Origin: Candidatus Ruminimicrobiellum bubulum
Lineage (GTDB): Bacteria; Elusimicrobiota; Endomicrobiia; Endomicrobiales; Endomicrobiaceae
Direction of reading: 5' to 3'
NCBI GenBank assembly: GCA_017651625.1
Contig: JAGCCP010000057.1
Location: 1 to 64,000 of the forward strand
Length of the DNA: 64,000 nt
Part shown: positions 25,791 to 35,438 of the stretch, piece after piece
Numbering within the stretch: the stretch's first letter is position 1
How the letters are laid out: each line of letters opens with the position of its first letter
Notes under the pieces: generated by a model
Databases searched by the model: none
Seen by the model: only the letters and a program-made list of their open reading frames with translations
What the model was told of the DNA's origin: nothing
Made by a program: the position numbers and the translations under genes

Positions 25791-26129
25791 CTATTCCAGA
25801 ATATCTAAAATTTCTTTTAATTCCTGTTTTATTTCTTCAAGAATTTTTGAGTCGGAAATACTAACCTGCATATTAGACATATTTTTTTTTCTTCTGTCAA
25901 CAGTAAGGCACTTTTTTACGCCTTCTATTGTGTACTTCTTATTATACAATAAATCTTTAATTTTTTTAATAAGTTCCACATCTAACGGTGAATATTTTCT
26001 TATTCCGGAATGTCTTTCCGGTTTTAATTGTTTGAACTCTGTTTCCCAATATCTCAATGTGTGAGCGGGAATATCCGTTCTTTCGGAAACTTCACTAATA
26101 TTTAAATATTTTTTATCAGGTTCAAGCAT
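25791..26129 (-). CDS. MerR-family transcription regulator
   Basis: A 112-residue protein consisting of a MerR winged helix-turn-helix (about 8-75: NISEVSERTDIPAHTLRYWETEF ... RKYSPLDVELIKKIKDLL ... YTIEGVKKCL) and a short coiled-coil tail. No effector-binding domain and no cysteine cluster. It resembles the small MerR regulators encoded next to HU (ihfA-type neighbourhood) in several phyla. Its start overlaps the HU gene's end by eight bases. Targets unknown. Confidence 0.85.
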   Translation of the reverse strand: MLEPDKKYLNISEVSERTDIPAHTLRYWETEFKQLKPERHSGIRKYSPLDVELIKKIKDLLYNKKYTIEGVKKCLTVDRRKKNMSNMQVSISDSKILEEIKQELKEILDILE

Positions 26130-26385
26130 TGAATATCTCTTTAGATTGTTTAAATTTGATTTTCTTTTTCGGTTCTATAAGTATTGTTTCACCTGTTTTG
26201 GGATTTCTGCCTTTTTTGGTTTGTGTAACCAACAAATTAAAACTTCCAAAACCGGTAATTACAACTTTTTCCCCGTTTATTATTGCATTTAACATTTCTT
26301 CAAACAACTTATTTACTACTATGGTTGCTTCTTTTTTTGAAGGCATCAAAAGAGCAATTTTTTCTATTAAATCATTTTTTGTCAT
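26122..26385 (-). CDS. HU/IHF-family DNA-binding protein
   Basis: The 87-residue protein has the full HU/IHF fold: helical dimer part (MTKNDLIEKIALLMPSKKEATIVV), GFGSFNL turn (about 46-52), and the DNA-wrapping arm RGRNPKTGETI near 60-70 (here GRNPKTGETI) and C-terminal FKQSKEIFNA. It bends DNA and helps compact the chromosome. Located between gpsA and the MerR gene, with ten bases to gpsA. Confidence 0.92.
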   Translation of the reverse strand: MTKNDLIEKIALLMPSKKEATIVVNKLFEEMLNAIINGEKVVITGFGSFNLLVTQTKKGRNPKTGETILIEPKKKIKFKQSKEIFNA

Positions 26386-26395
26386 TTTAGTTTCC

Positions 26396-27388
26396 CTATT
26401 CCGATTTCGGACTTCTTGTCATTAAATCGTATACCGCTTTTTTAGCATCTTTGTTGTTAAACAAAACTTCATAAACCTGATTTATTATCGGTAAATCTAT
26501 ATTTAATTTTTTGCCTAACTGGTAAGCACTCATACAAGTTTTTACACCTTCGGCAACCATTTTAAGTTCTTTTTCGGCTTGTTCCAAAGTTTTACCTTTT
26601 GCTAACATTTCACCAAGATTTCTGTTTCTTGAATGTTTTGAAAAACAGGTAACCATTAAATCACCAACACCGGAAAGTCCGTAAAAAGTTTTTTCTTTAC
26701 CGCCCAAAGCAACACCCAAATTTATAAGTTCTATTAAACCTCTTGATATTATTGCCGCTTTAGTATTGTCACCGAAATTAAGACCGTCTATTATACCGCC
26801 TGCTACCGCAAAAACATTTTTTAAAGATGCACCAAGTTCAACACCAACGATATCATCTTGTGTATAAACTCTGAAATAATCGTTCATAAATAAATCTCTA
26901 ACTCTTATTGCAAGAGATTCATCTTTTGAAGCAGATGTAACAGCAGTAGGAATTTGTTTTGATACTTCTTCGGCATGGCTTGGACCGGACAATGCAACGA
27001 TTTTATCTTTTGTATCAGGATAAATTTCTTCTATTATTTGAGAAACTCTTAACAACGTTTCGTTTTCTATACCTTTTGTTGCACTGATTATAAGTTTTTT
27101 ACCTAAATCTATATTTAATTTTTTTATAGACATTACTGTGGATCTTAAGAAATGAGAAGGTACAACAAACAACACTGCTTCTGTTTCATTTACAACATTC
27201 AAATCGCTTGAAACAACAACGTTTTTAGGAATTGTTGCTCCGCCTATAAACGGAATAACTCTTTCTTTATCCAATTTTTCCGCTGCTTGTTTATTTATTT
27301 CCCAAAGGTAAACCTCATGCCCGTTATTTGCTAACAAACATGCAAGAGTTGTTCCCCAAGAACCTGCACCTAAAACAGATATTTTCAT
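26396..27388 (-). CDS. gpsA: Glycerol-3-phosphate dehydrogenase [NAD(P)+]
   Basis: The 330-residue protein makes sn-glycerol-3-phosphate for phospholipids. It starts VLGAGSWGTTLACLLANNGH (Rossmann), contains SATKGIE (about 112), LSGPSHAEEV (about 140), the catalytic Lys in ASLKNVFAVAGG (about 190) and the GLSGVGDLMVTC loop (about 243). It lies between plsY and HU; PlsY consumes the glycerol-3-phosphate it makes. AGAGGT ribosome-binding site. Confidence 0.96.
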   Translation of the reverse strand: MKISVLGAGSWGTTLACLLANNGHEVYLWEINKQAAEKLDKERVIPFIGGATIPKNVVVSSDLNVVNETEAVLFVVPSHFLRSTVMSIKKLNIDLGKKLIISATKGIENETLLRVSQIIEEIYPDTKDKIVALSGPSHAEEVSKQIPTAVTSASKDESLAIRVRDLFMNDYFRVYTQDDIVGVELGASLKNVFAVAGGIIDGLNFGDNTKAAIISRGLIELINLGVALGGKEKTFYGLSGVGDLMVTCFSKHSRNRNLGEMLAKGKTLEQAEKELKMVAEGVKTCMSAYQLGKKLNIDLPIINQVYEVLFNNKDAKKAVYDLMTRSPKSE

Positions 27389-27400
27389 TTTTTACCTCTA

Positions 27401-28006
27401 TTATTTTGTAACTTTAGTTCCGTAAATTTTATTTTCAGTTCCGTTTAAAAGTCTTTTTATATTACTTATATGACGAACTATAACCAACACGGAAATTATA
27501 CTTGCAAAAATTACAATTTCGTGTGTAGAATTCAAAAAATATAAACTTACCGGCAAAGTAGCTGCCGCCATTATTGAAGCAAGAGAAACGTATCTGAATA
27601 TTACCAGAAACAAAACAAATACTAAAAAGCAAATTAATATTGCCAACGGATTCAATGCTAAAAACACACCGCAACCGGTCGCTACACCTTTACCACCGTT
27701 AAAATTTAAAAATACGGTAAAGATGTGCCCGATTATTGTAATAAAAGCAACCGCTATTATCAGCCATACTGAATCGGGATTTAATAACATTGTACAATAG
27801 ACAGGAACAAATCCTTTCAACAAATCCAATATCAATGTTAAAACACCCAAAGTTTTACTTATTGATCTGTAAACATTTGTTGCACCGGTATTTCCGGAAC
27901 CTACTGTTCTGATATCAACATGTTTAAATACTTTGGCAATTATATAGCCAAACGGAATTGCTCCGCACAAATATGCAAATAACAAATATATAATTATTTT
28001 TAACAT
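27401..28006 (-). CDS. plsY: Glycerol-3-phosphate acyltransferase PlsY
   Basis: A 201-residue membrane protein with five to six hydrophobic segments and the three PlsY motifs: VGSGNTGATNVYR (about 36-48), GHIFTVFLNFNGGKGVATGCG (about 92-112) and the NSTHE/NIKRLLNGTE end block. It adds the first acyl chain from acyl-phosphate to glycerol-3-phosphate. Encoded directly before gpsA and after der with spacings of a few bases. Confidence 0.95.
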   Translation of the reverse strand: MLKIIIYLLFAYLCGAIPFGYIIAKVFKHVDIRTVGSGNTGATNVYRSISKTLGVLTLILDLLKGFVPVYCTMLLNPDSVWLIIAVAFITIIGHIFTVFLNFNGGKGVATGCGVFLALNPLAILICFLVFVLFLVIFRYVSLASIMAAATLPVSLYFLNSTHEIVIFASIISVLVIVRHISNIKRLLNGTENKIYGTKVTK

Positions 28007-28009
28007 TTT

Positions 28010-29332
28010 TTACTCTTTAAATTTTTCTTTTGATATTTCCCTGAACTTCAAAATTATCGGTGTTCCCTTAAAAGAAAATCTTTCTCTCAATATATTTTCC
28101 AAATATCTTTTATATGAAAAATGTACCAACTCCAAATCGTTTACGGCAATTCTAAATGTCGGCGGTTTCGATACCGGCTGTTCAATATCTTTTATTTTTA
28201 AAACTTTACCTTTTCTTGTAAAAGGAGTTTTATCTGTAGCATATCTCATTGCATCGTTAAGTTCTTCTTGAGGAACCATCTTAGAATATTCTTTGTAAAT
28301 TGCCGGTGCAAGTTTAAATATTCTGTCTACTCTTTGTCTTGTTTTAGCGGAAATAAATATAATATCTGCCCAGTCTAAAAATTTTAATTTTTCTTCCAAC
28401 TGCTGTTGAAACATTCTTATTCTATCTTCTTTTTCTTCTATTAAATCCCACTTATTTACGGCTATTATACAAGGCTTTTTCTTTTCTATAATCATACCTA
28501 ATATTTTTGCTTCCGTTTCACCTATTCCCTGTTCGGCATCTGCTACAAGAACGGCAATATCCGCTTCATCAAGAGCATAATTTGTACTGAGTGTAGACAA
28601 ATATTCCAAATCATCTTTTTGTTTGTTGCCCCTGTGAAGACCGGCAGTATCTATCAACAAATAATCCGTATCTTCGTATGTTGCATGAACAGAAAGAGAA
28701 TCTCTTGTTGTTCCGGGAATGTTGTGAACTATACATCTGTTTTGTTGTGTTATGGAATTTACTAAAGAAGATTTACCTACATTAGGTTTACCCACAAATA
28801 TTATTTTTAATAAATTGTCTTTTTTTTCAACAACATCGTTATCACCTATCATATCACAAATTGCTTCCAATAACTCAACCATATTTCTGCCGTGAGTAGA
28901 CGATACGGATATTATATTTTCAAAACCTAATTGATAAAATTCGTAACTTTTTACTTCTTCGGCAAAAGTATCTATTTTATTTACCACAAGTATTACAGGT
29001 TTTTTACTTGCTCTGACAGACTTTGCAATTACAGGTTCAAACGGATGAATACCTGCTTTACCGTCAACTACAAATAAAATGATATCGGAACTTTCTATTG
29101 CCAAATTAAGTTGTTGGCTCATAGATTCCGAAAATTCGGAAGTTTCCGTACTCCAACCTGCAGTATCGGTAACAATGAAATGTTTATCTTTCCAAGCTAC
29201 TTCGTAATCGTTTCTGTCTCTTGTTGTTCCCGCAACATTGTGAACGATAGCTTTTTTCTTACCTATAAATCTATTAAATAATGTTGACTTGCCGACATTA
29301 GGTCTGCCGACAATTGCAACTTTTTTGTACAT
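28010..29332 (-). CDS. der: Ribosome-associated GTPase Der (EngA)
   Basis: Der helps 50S ribosome maturation. The 440-residue protein has two G domains, each complete: GRPNVGKSTLFN and DTAGW, NKID in the first; GKPNVGKSSLVN, DTAGL, NKWD in the second; plus the C-terminal KH-like domain (about 350-440, PTFRIAVND ... YLENILRERFSFKGTPI). GGGGATAT is the ribosome-binding site. The gene follows the Lys/Ala-rich secreted protein gene by about 30 bases. Confidence 0.97.
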   Translation of the reverse strand: MYKKVAIVGRPNVGKSTLFNRFIGKKKAIVHNVAGTTRDRNDYEVAWKDKHFIVTDTAGWSTETSEFSESMSQQLNLAIESSDIILFVVDGKAGIHPFEPVIAKSVRASKKPVILVVNKIDTFAEEVKSYEFYQLGFENIISVSSTHGRNMVELLEAICDMIGDNDVVEKKDNLLKIIFVGKPNVGKSSLVNSITQQNRCIVHNIPGTTRDSLSVHATYEDTDYLLIDTAGLHRGNKQKDDLEYLSTLSTNYALDEADIAVLVADAEQGIGETEAKILGMIIEKKKPCIIAVNKWDLIEEKEDRIRMFQQQLEEKLKFLDWADIIFISAKTRQRVDRIFKLAPAIYKEYSKMVPQEELNDAMRYATDKTPFTRKGKVLKIKDIEQPVSKPPTFRIAVNDLELVHFSYKRYLENILRERFSFKGTPIILKFREISKEKFKE

Positions 29333-29363
29333 TAATATATCCCCGACAAATTAAAATCGATTT

Positions 29364-30734
29364 TTATTTTTTCTTTTCTTGCTTACTGTTTTCTTGTTTA
29401 CTATTTAATATATTTTCATAAACTTCAAATCTTTTAATTTCACTAAAAGTTTTCACTTTTGTAGAAGCCTTTACTTTTTGCTCCTTCATAAGTTCTGTAT
29501 GTTTTACACTAAATGCCGTCAAAACTCTTTGAACATTACCGGATTCATCTTCTTCTACGGAAAACAACGGATCTATCACAAAATTATTTGGTGTGCTATG
29601 CATAATTTTTGCTTGTTCAAGATCAATATCCGAAATGTCGTATATTATGTTAGACATAACAGGTTGTTCCTTCGTATAAAGATATATTATTTTTATAATA
29701 AAATATTCCGCATCTTCTTTAATAGGACCTAAAGAAAGAACTTTTGCTTTGTCGGCATTTTCATCGGCAAATCTTTCTGTTTGAAAAAATTTTAAATATT
29801 CTATTTTCGGTTTAATTATAGAAACCGCAGTTTCCGATATTTTTGCTTTTGTATCTGAAACTTTACTTTCTTCTAAAGTCTTATCGAAATTATCTAACAG
29901 ACCTTTTGTCTCCTGTTTTACTCTGTATGCTTCCTCTAAAGCTTGGTCTATCGACATATTATTTTTAAAGACATTAACCTCGCTTACTACAGTACTGCTT
30001 GTAACGTTTTCCGGTTTTTCGGTTTTGATTTTACCTTCGACCGCAGGTGTTGAGTTTGGTTTATCAGCAGGAGCTTTCTCTTTTGATTTTTTCTTTGCTT
30101 CTTCTTTTACTTCCTGCTTTGCTTTTTTATCTGCTTCTTTTTTTGCTTTTTTATCTGCTTTCTTATCTTTTTTATCTTCGGCAGGTTTAGTTTCTGTAGG
30201 AGGTGTATCCAAAATTTCACTTACAGTAGGTGCAGGAGTTTTTTCTTCTTTTTCTACTTTTTTCGGTGTTTCTGTTTTTGCTACTACTTCTGTTTTTTCT
30301 GCTTTTCTCGGCGCTTGAACTTCTTGCTGAACTTTATTATCTGTATTTTCTTCTTTTTTAGTTTCTTTTGCCGCTTTTAAATTATCCAAATATTTTTTTG
30401 CTTCATCAGCATCCATTTGAACAAATAACCTAACATATGCACATTGTACACGACCTTTTTTAAAAAATACTTTTTTATTTTTAACATCAATACTTGTGTT
30501 TGATTTAACAAATTTATTATATTCATCTTGTGATAATTTATATGGTCTTAATTTAAGGCCAGAACTTTCTATAGCTTCTTTTGTTAATTTATCAGTCAAT
30601 GATAATATTACTTCATCCTGTGATTTGTTTGACGGGATATCTTCATATGCTTCCGCTTTATAACTTTTTACTTGAGCAAAACAAATACTGCCGGCAAACA
30701 AAAACACTACCGCTAAACTAATAATTTTTTTCAT
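29364..30734 (-). CDS. Secreted Lys/Ala/Glu-rich protein, unknown function
   Basis: The 456-residue protein has a signal peptide (cleavage after CFA, residue 20), an N-terminal domain of about 100 residues (AEAYEDIPSNKSQDEVILSL...), a low-complexity charged stretch from about 120 to 240 dominated by Lys, Ala, Glu and Pro (ADKKAKKEADKKAKQEV), and a C-terminal domain (about 260-440) ending in Ser/Lys/Glu/Gln. I recognise no family. The linker probably spans the periplasm or binds peptidoglycan or anionic polymer. The ribosome-binding site is GAAGGGGG, and it appears to be the first gene of a nine-element operon. Confidence 0.7.
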   Translation of the reverse strand: MKKIISLAVVFLFAGSICFAQVKSYKAEAYEDIPSNKSQDEVILSLTDKLTKEAIESSGLKLRPYKLSQDEYNKFVKSNTSIDVKNKKVFFKKGRVQCAYVRLFVQMDADEAKKYLDNLKAAKETKKEENTDNKVQQEVQAPRKAEKTEVVAKTETPKKVEKEEKTPAPTVSEILDTPPTETKPAEDKKDKKADKKAKKEADKKAKQEVKEEAKKKSKEKAPADKPNSTPAVEGKIKTEKPENVTSSTVVSEVNVFKNNMSIDQALEEAYRVKQETKGLLDNFDKTLEESKVSDTKAKISETAVSIIKPKIEYLKFFQTERFADENADKAKVLSLGPIKEDAEYFIIKIIYLYTKEQPVMSNIIYDISDIDLEQAKIMHSTPNNFVIDPLFSVEEDESGNVQRVLTAFSVKHTELMKEQKVKASTKVKTFSEIKRFEVYENILNSKQENSKQEKKK

Positions 30735-30858
30735 TTTTGCCCCCTTCTTTAGTAATTGTTTTATATATGTTTATTTTACCAAATTTGATTATTTCTTTAA
30801 AGATAGTATTTTAAAAATTTTCAACATATTTGTTAAATTTTACATAAATAGGTTCCCA

Positions 30859-30882
30859 TTAGAAAATCAAGAAATTTTCTAA
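30859..30882. other. Short hairpin in the gap before the sulfatase gene
   Basis: TTAGAAAAT / ATTTTCTAA (30859-30867 with 30874-30882) is a 9-bp stem with a six-base loop. No T-run follows on either side, so it is not a standard terminator. It lies in the 176-base gap between the hypothetical gene and the LtaS-type gene; otherwise that gap is plain AT-rich DNA. Confidence 0.35.
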
Positions 30883-30910
30883 GACAAAACTCAAAGAGAA
30901 TCAAAAGATT

Positions 30911-32839
30911 TTATTCAAACCATTTGTTGTACTTGAAGGAATCGGAAACAACTTTATCAAAAGACAGAAGTTTTTCTTCTAATTTTTTATAAGCATCGGA
31001 ATCTTTTTCAACATTCGTTTCCAATACGGATTGCCTGTTATGTCTCATAAAATTATCATCTTCAATTATTGCAATATTATTACCTTCACAAAGAAATGCA
31101 CAATGGTTTGCATTTTCATCTAAAGCATTTGTTCCTAAAGCGGTAAAATTTAAATTTTCACTAAACAAATGTGCTAATGTTGGTATAATATCCAATTGAG
31201 ATACTGTATAATTTATCTCTTGCGGTTTAAATATTTTAGGAGCATATATTACAAAAGGAATATGGAACTTATCTTTTACAGAATTCCCTTGTTCTATACC
31301 ATTAGGAACATGGTCGGCAACAAATATAAAAATTGTGTTATCAAACCAACCTTTTTGTTTTGCTTTTTCAATTAAAGCACCTATAGAATAATCGGCATAA
31401 TATAACGAATTTAAATATTTATTTTCTTCCGTTGTTCTCGGATATTTTTCAAATTCATCGGTTGTTTGAGTAAACGGAATATGTGTTGAACCGGTAAAAC
31501 CCAATATAAAGAAAGAAGTGTCTTTTTTTAATTTTGAAATCTTTTCATCCATAAACATACACAAATCATAATCATAACCATAAAAAGCTTTTTCTTTATA
31601 TTTCATATATACAGGAATAGAATCCTCCGAAAAAGTTTCTTTCATCCTAAAATTTGTTTTAGCCATTACTCCAAAAAATTTATTTGAATCAACAGGTGAA
31701 GTTTGCATATAGGCAGTGTAATAACCTTTGCCGTTAAAAATATCGACTATCGAAAACATATTTTTTAATTCCAAACCATAAGTATAACTTGAATTTTCAG
31801 CAATAAATCCCGGTACTAAAGGAAGTCCTGCAAAAATAGCATATAGTCCGAACATGCTCCTTGTTCCCACCGCATAAGCATTATTGAAGACTATACTTTC
31901 GGAAACAATCTTATCAAAATAAGGTGTTACGCCATAATTTGTATTACTTAAAGAATCTATATGTTTAAATGACCATCCCTCAAGGAGAACAATACATACA
32001 TTATAATTTTGGGTTAAATATTGTTTTTTAACATTCCTCATTAATGGATAATTATCATTTATAAATTGTTCGTTTTCCGACAACAAATATTTTTTTATTA
32101 TTTCATATGAATTATTTATATCGGTATTATTTTTCAAAGTTGTTTCATCTTTAACAAAAGCATGTGCTCCGGTAAAAACACCATTTAATATAAGATTTAC
32201 TTCTTGAATATTGTTTGTTATCTTATAAACATCGACTATTCCCAATGTCATACCGGAAATATTTCCTTTTATCATAAGAAATATTATTCCAAATACAAAT
32301 AAAGAAATTACTAAATTTTTAACTATGAGAACTTTTTTAGGATTATAAAAATTTTTAAATGCTTTTACGGATAGTCTGTGAAACAAATATACGAACAAAA
32401 TCAAAGATATTAAAGCAACCCAATATTTTGTTAACGAATATTTTATTATAAATCTGAAGTCACTTAATGCTAAAAATAATTCTTCGGTAATATGAGCTTT
32501 TGATTCTTGAAAATAAATAAGATCTCCTATCATTATAATAAGCATAATAAAAAACATAACCCATATAACTGATATTACAAGCTTATAATATTTTATTGAT
32601 TTTATTGGAAGAAAAAGCATTACAAAAGGAACACAATAAAACATTGTCATGATAGACAAGTCAAATTTTATAGAAAACAAAAAAGTCTTTAATATTTGAA
32701 TACTTGTTAATGTGAATATATTGCTATACTTTATTAACAAATAAATTCTACCTAAATCAAAAGAAATCAAAGTAATCAAAAGTACGGATAGTGCAAAAAA
32801 TATTTTCGTTTTGAAATCCTGATTAGGTGTCGTTTTCAT
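30911..32839 (-). CDS. LtaS/OpgB-type sulfatase-fold phosphoglycerol transferase
   Basis: A 642-residue protein with five N-terminal membrane segments (about 10-210) and an extracytoplasmic sulfatase domain (about 270-600). Typical parts are VCIVLLEGWSFKHID (metal-binding Glu), the nucleophile Thr in AVGTRSMFGLYAIFAG (about 340) and ADHVPNG (about 510) with paired Asp-His. Such enzymes transfer phosphoglycerol or phosphoethanolamine-like groups to surface glycans or make lipoteichoic-type polymers. In a diderm, a role on LPS, periplasmic glucan or lipid is more likely, but the acceptor is not predictable. It ends the MATE/argC group. Confidence 0.82.
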   Translation of the reverse strand: MKTTPNQDFKTKIFFALSVLLITLISFDLGRIYLLIKYSNIFTLTSIQILKTFLFSIKFDLSIMTMFYCVPFVMLFLPIKSIKYYKLVISVIWVMFFIMLIIMIGDLIYFQESKAHITEELFLALSDFRFIIKYSLTKYWVALISLILFVYLFHRLSVKAFKNFYNPKKVLIVKNLVISLFVFGIIFLMIKGNISGMTLGIVDVYKITNNIQEVNLILNGVFTGAHAFVKDETTLKNNTDINNSYEIIKKYLLSENEQFINDNYPLMRNVKKQYLTQNYNVCIVLLEGWSFKHIDSLSNTNYGVTPYFDKIVSESIVFNNAYAVGTRSMFGLYAIFAGLPLVPGFIAENSSYTYGLELKNMFSIVDIFNGKGYYTAYMQTSPVDSNKFFGVMAKTNFRMKETFSEDSIPVYMKYKEKAFYGYDYDLCMFMDEKISKLKKDTSFFILGFTGSTHIPFTQTTDEFEKYPRTTEENKYLNSLYYADYSIGALIEKAKQKGWFDNTIFIFVADHVPNGIEQGNSVKDKFHIPFVIYAPKIFKPQEINYTVSQLDIIPTLAHLFSENLNFTALGTNALDENANHCAFLCEGNNIAIIEDDNFMRHNRQSVLETNVEKDSDAYKKLEEKLLSFDKVVSDSFKYNKWFE

Positions 32840-32864
32840 TTTAATTTATCCTTACAGTGCAAAA

Positions 32865-34259
32865 CTATTCCAATTCTCTGAAATATTTTATTTTTTTGTG
32901 CAATTTTGAAGGAATTAACAATGTTTGATTATATTTATGAAAATAATGATGAAGTAAAAGTGCCGATATCAAACATGCAAAAAAGTCCGCAAATGTTGTA
33001 GCTAAAAACACACCATCAAGTCCGAAAAATAGCGGCAAAATCAAAACAAAAGGTATAAGTAACAAAACTTGTCTGGTTAAACTTAGTATTGTAGCCTGAA
33101 CAGGTTTATTTATTGCCTGAAAATATGTACTTCCGAAAATATGTAAAGATATTATCGGTAACATAAAATTAACAAATCTTAATCCTCTTGCAGCAATATT
33201 TATAAGTTCGGCATTTGTAGAATTGAAAAGTTTTACGACAGGCACAGCAAAAATTTCGGTTATTAAAAATCCCAATATTAAAATTATACTGCTCCACCTT
33301 ATTGCCATTTTTGTAGTTTGTATTGCATTTGAAAAATGTTTAGCGCCATAGTTATATCCGATTAACGGTTGTGTGCCTTGAGATATTCCCAAAATCGTAA
33401 AAATTATCATTGAGTTTATAGACATTACTATTCCGATAGCGGCAAGAGCAATATCACCACCGTAATGAACTAACGATCTATTCAAAATAAAATTCAATAA
33501 ACTTGAGGATATTTGAAATACAAATTGAGAAATACCTATCGCACTCATAGCCAGTATAATATCTGTTTTGAGAACAAAATTTTTTATTCTGATTTTGTAA
33601 GGACTCTTTTTACTTAAGAAGAAATATATTATCCAGCCCGCACTGAAACATTGTCCGATAACACTTGCCCATGCAACACCTTTCATTCCCCAATGAAAAT
33701 AATAAACAAACAATATACCGACTATAATATTTACCAAATTACCGACTATCTGAGTTACAAGTGCTGTTTTCGGATATCCGCTTGACCTTATAAAATGGTT
33801 CATACCGGCACCGATACCCCAAATGGAAAAGCCTACCATTGCAATATCCATGTACTCTTTTGCATAAGGTAACACATCCGGACTTGCACCTACTAAAACA
33901 AGCGCTTTATCCAAAAAAGCAAACAATATTACAGATACTCCTACCGATACAAGAGTAAGCATAACAAGAGTATTTCCCATAATATTTTCGGCTTTATCGA
34001 TATCTTTTTTGCCTAAATAAATGGAAAAAAGCGCATTACCTCCAACCCCCATAAATGCACTGAAAGCCATATATAAAATTACCAACGGGAATGTAACTGT
34101 TATACCTGCAATACCGAGCGGACCTACATCGTTTCCGATAAGTAGTCTTGCGATGATATTGTATAAAGCTCCGGCTATCATACCTGCAACCGCCGGAGCA
34201 GAAAACTTAAATAAAAGTCTGGATAGACTTGTAGATAAAAAAGGATTTTTGTTCTTCAT
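32865..34259 (-). CDS. MATE-family multidrug exporter
   Basis: The 464-residue protein has twelve hydrophobic segments arranged as two halves of six, beginning SLSRLLFKFSAPAVAGMIAGALYNIIARL, and the conserved second-half motif around GISQGTQPLIGYNYGAKHFSNA (about 300). Substrates (drugs, cations, sugar-lipid intermediates) cannot be told. It sits between argC and the phosphoglycerol transferase. The ribosome-binding site is weak (start follows AGTATAAA), so translation may depend on argC. Confidence 0.88.
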   Translation of the reverse strand: MKNKNPFLSTSLSRLLFKFSAPAVAGMIAGALYNIIARLLIGNDVGPLGIAGITVTFPLVILYMAFSAFMGVGGNALFSIYLGKKDIDKAENIMGNTLVMLTLVSVGVSVILFAFLDKALVLVGASPDVLPYAKEYMDIAMVGFSIWGIGAGMNHFIRSSGYPKTALVTQIVGNLVNIIVGILFVYYFHWGMKGVAWASVIGQCFSAGWIIYFFLSKKSPYKIRIKNFVLKTDIILAMSAIGISQFVFQISSSLLNFILNRSLVHYGGDIALAAIGIVMSINSMIIFTILGISQGTQPLIGYNYGAKHFSNAIQTTKMAIRWSSIILILGFLITEIFAVPVVKLFNSTNAELINIAARGLRFVNFMLPIISLHIFGSTYFQAINKPVQATILSLTRQVLLLIPFVLILPLFFGLDGVFLATTFADFFACLISALLLHHYFHKYNQTLLIPSKLHKKIKYFRELE

Positions 34260-34277
34260 TTTATACTGCTTAAAAAT

Positions 34278-35306
34278 TTAAATCTTTTCTAAACCTTCTG
34301 TTTCGGGTAAACCAAACATTATGTTCATATTTTGAACCGCTTGCCCGGATGCACCTTTAGTTAAATTATCTTGAACCGAAATTACTATAAGTTTGTTTGT
34401 TCTTTCATCTATACAAATTCCTATTTCAAGATAATTTGTTTCAACAACATTTTTTATTGAAGGAAGTTTACCTTCATCTAAAACTCTTACAAATTTTCTT
34501 CCTTCATAAAACTTTTTATACATTTCTATTACTTCACTAACGGAAACTTTTTTTGCCAAATCCATATAAATACAAGACAACATTCCTCTTTCCATAGGAA
34601 TAATTTGAGGAGTAAATGTTATAGTCACCGGTTTGCCGAACATATTAGATAATTCCTGTTCTATTTCGGGAATATGTCTGTGTTTGCCGCCGACTTTATA
34701 TGCTCTTGCCGTAGGTGCTTCTGTTTCATAATAGCTTTTTACACCTTTTCTTCCGGAACCGGAAACTCCGCTTTTGGAATCTATTATAATTCCTTCCGAT
34801 TTTACTAAACCATTTTTTATTGCAGGAGCAGATCCCAACAAAATCGTTGTGGGATAACAGCCGGGATTTGCAATAAGTTTTGCGGATTTTATTTCATCTT
34901 TATATATTTCACTTAACCCGTAAACGGCATCTTTTATATATTCTTTACCGGTATGTTTTACACCGTACCATTTTTCGTAAGTTTCAAAGTCTTTTATTCT
35001 GAAATCTGCAGATAAATCGATAACTTTTTTACCTGCTTTTAATAAATCCGGAACGACTTCAAAAGCAACAGCATGAGGCAAAGCCAAAAATACAACATCT
35101 GTTTCATTTTTTATTTGTTCGATGTTTAACGGATAACATTTCAAATTTAAATCAGCATATTTAGGATAAATATCTTTTAAATCTCTAAGTTCGGATGTTG
35201 CTCTTCCTGCAAGAACAGTTATTTTTACATCTTTACGTTTAGACAATATTCTTAATAATTCTTCTCCGGTATAACCTGTAATTCCTATAATTCCAACTCT
35301 AATCAT
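34278..35306 (-). CDS. argC: N-acetyl-gamma-glutamyl-phosphate reductase
   Basis: The 342-residue enzyme reduces N-acetylglutamyl-phosphate in arginine synthesis. It has the NADP-binding [11 protein letters not shown] block, the catalytic Cys in [10 protein letters not shown] (about 148), and the His of [12 protein letters not shown] (about 210). I start at 35306 (MIRVGII), where AAGGAAG lies eight bases upstream, not at the GTG at 35315. It is the only arginine gene in the window and precedes the MATE gene. Confidence 0.94.
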   Translation of the reverse strand: MIRVGIIGITGYTGEELLRILSKRKDVKITVLAGRATSELRDLKDIYPKYADLNLKCYPLNIEQIKNETDVVFLALPHAVAFEVVPDLLKAGKKVIDLSADFRIKDFETYEKWYGVKHTGKEYIKDAVYGLSEIYKDEIKSAKLIANPGCYPTTILLGSAPAIKNGLVKSEGIIIDSKSGVSGSGRKGVKSYYETEAPTARAYKVGGKHRHIPEIEQELSNMFGKPVTITFTPQIIPMERGMLSCIYMDLAKKVSVSEVIEMYKKFYEGRKFVRVLDEGKLPSIKNVVETNYLEIGICIDERTNKLIVISVQDNLTKGASGQAVQNMNIMFGLPETEGLEKI

Positions 35307-35383
35307 TTTATACACTTCCTTTTTATTATTTATGTTTTTATATCCCGATAATTTTACAAAATTTTAAATTGTTTTTATATAAC

Positions 35384-35420
35384 AAAAAATCAACGGCCGA
35401 TATTTTAACCGACCGTTGAT
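35384..35420 (-). terminator. Terminator of the giant gene
   Basis: On the minus strand ATCAACGG/CCGTTGAT (35389-35396 with 35413-35420), extended by two further pairs after one mismatch, followed by TTTTTTGTT. It separates the giant gene from argC. Confidence 0.85.
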
Positions 35421-35438
35421 TTTGAATTTCACTAAAAA

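Noticed and set aside
25717-26064. ORF on the plus strand starting in tRNA-Pro
   Set aside because: It begins with the tRNA complement (MTGLEPATSPTRR is the usual tRNA artefact) and runs antisense to the merR-like gene.
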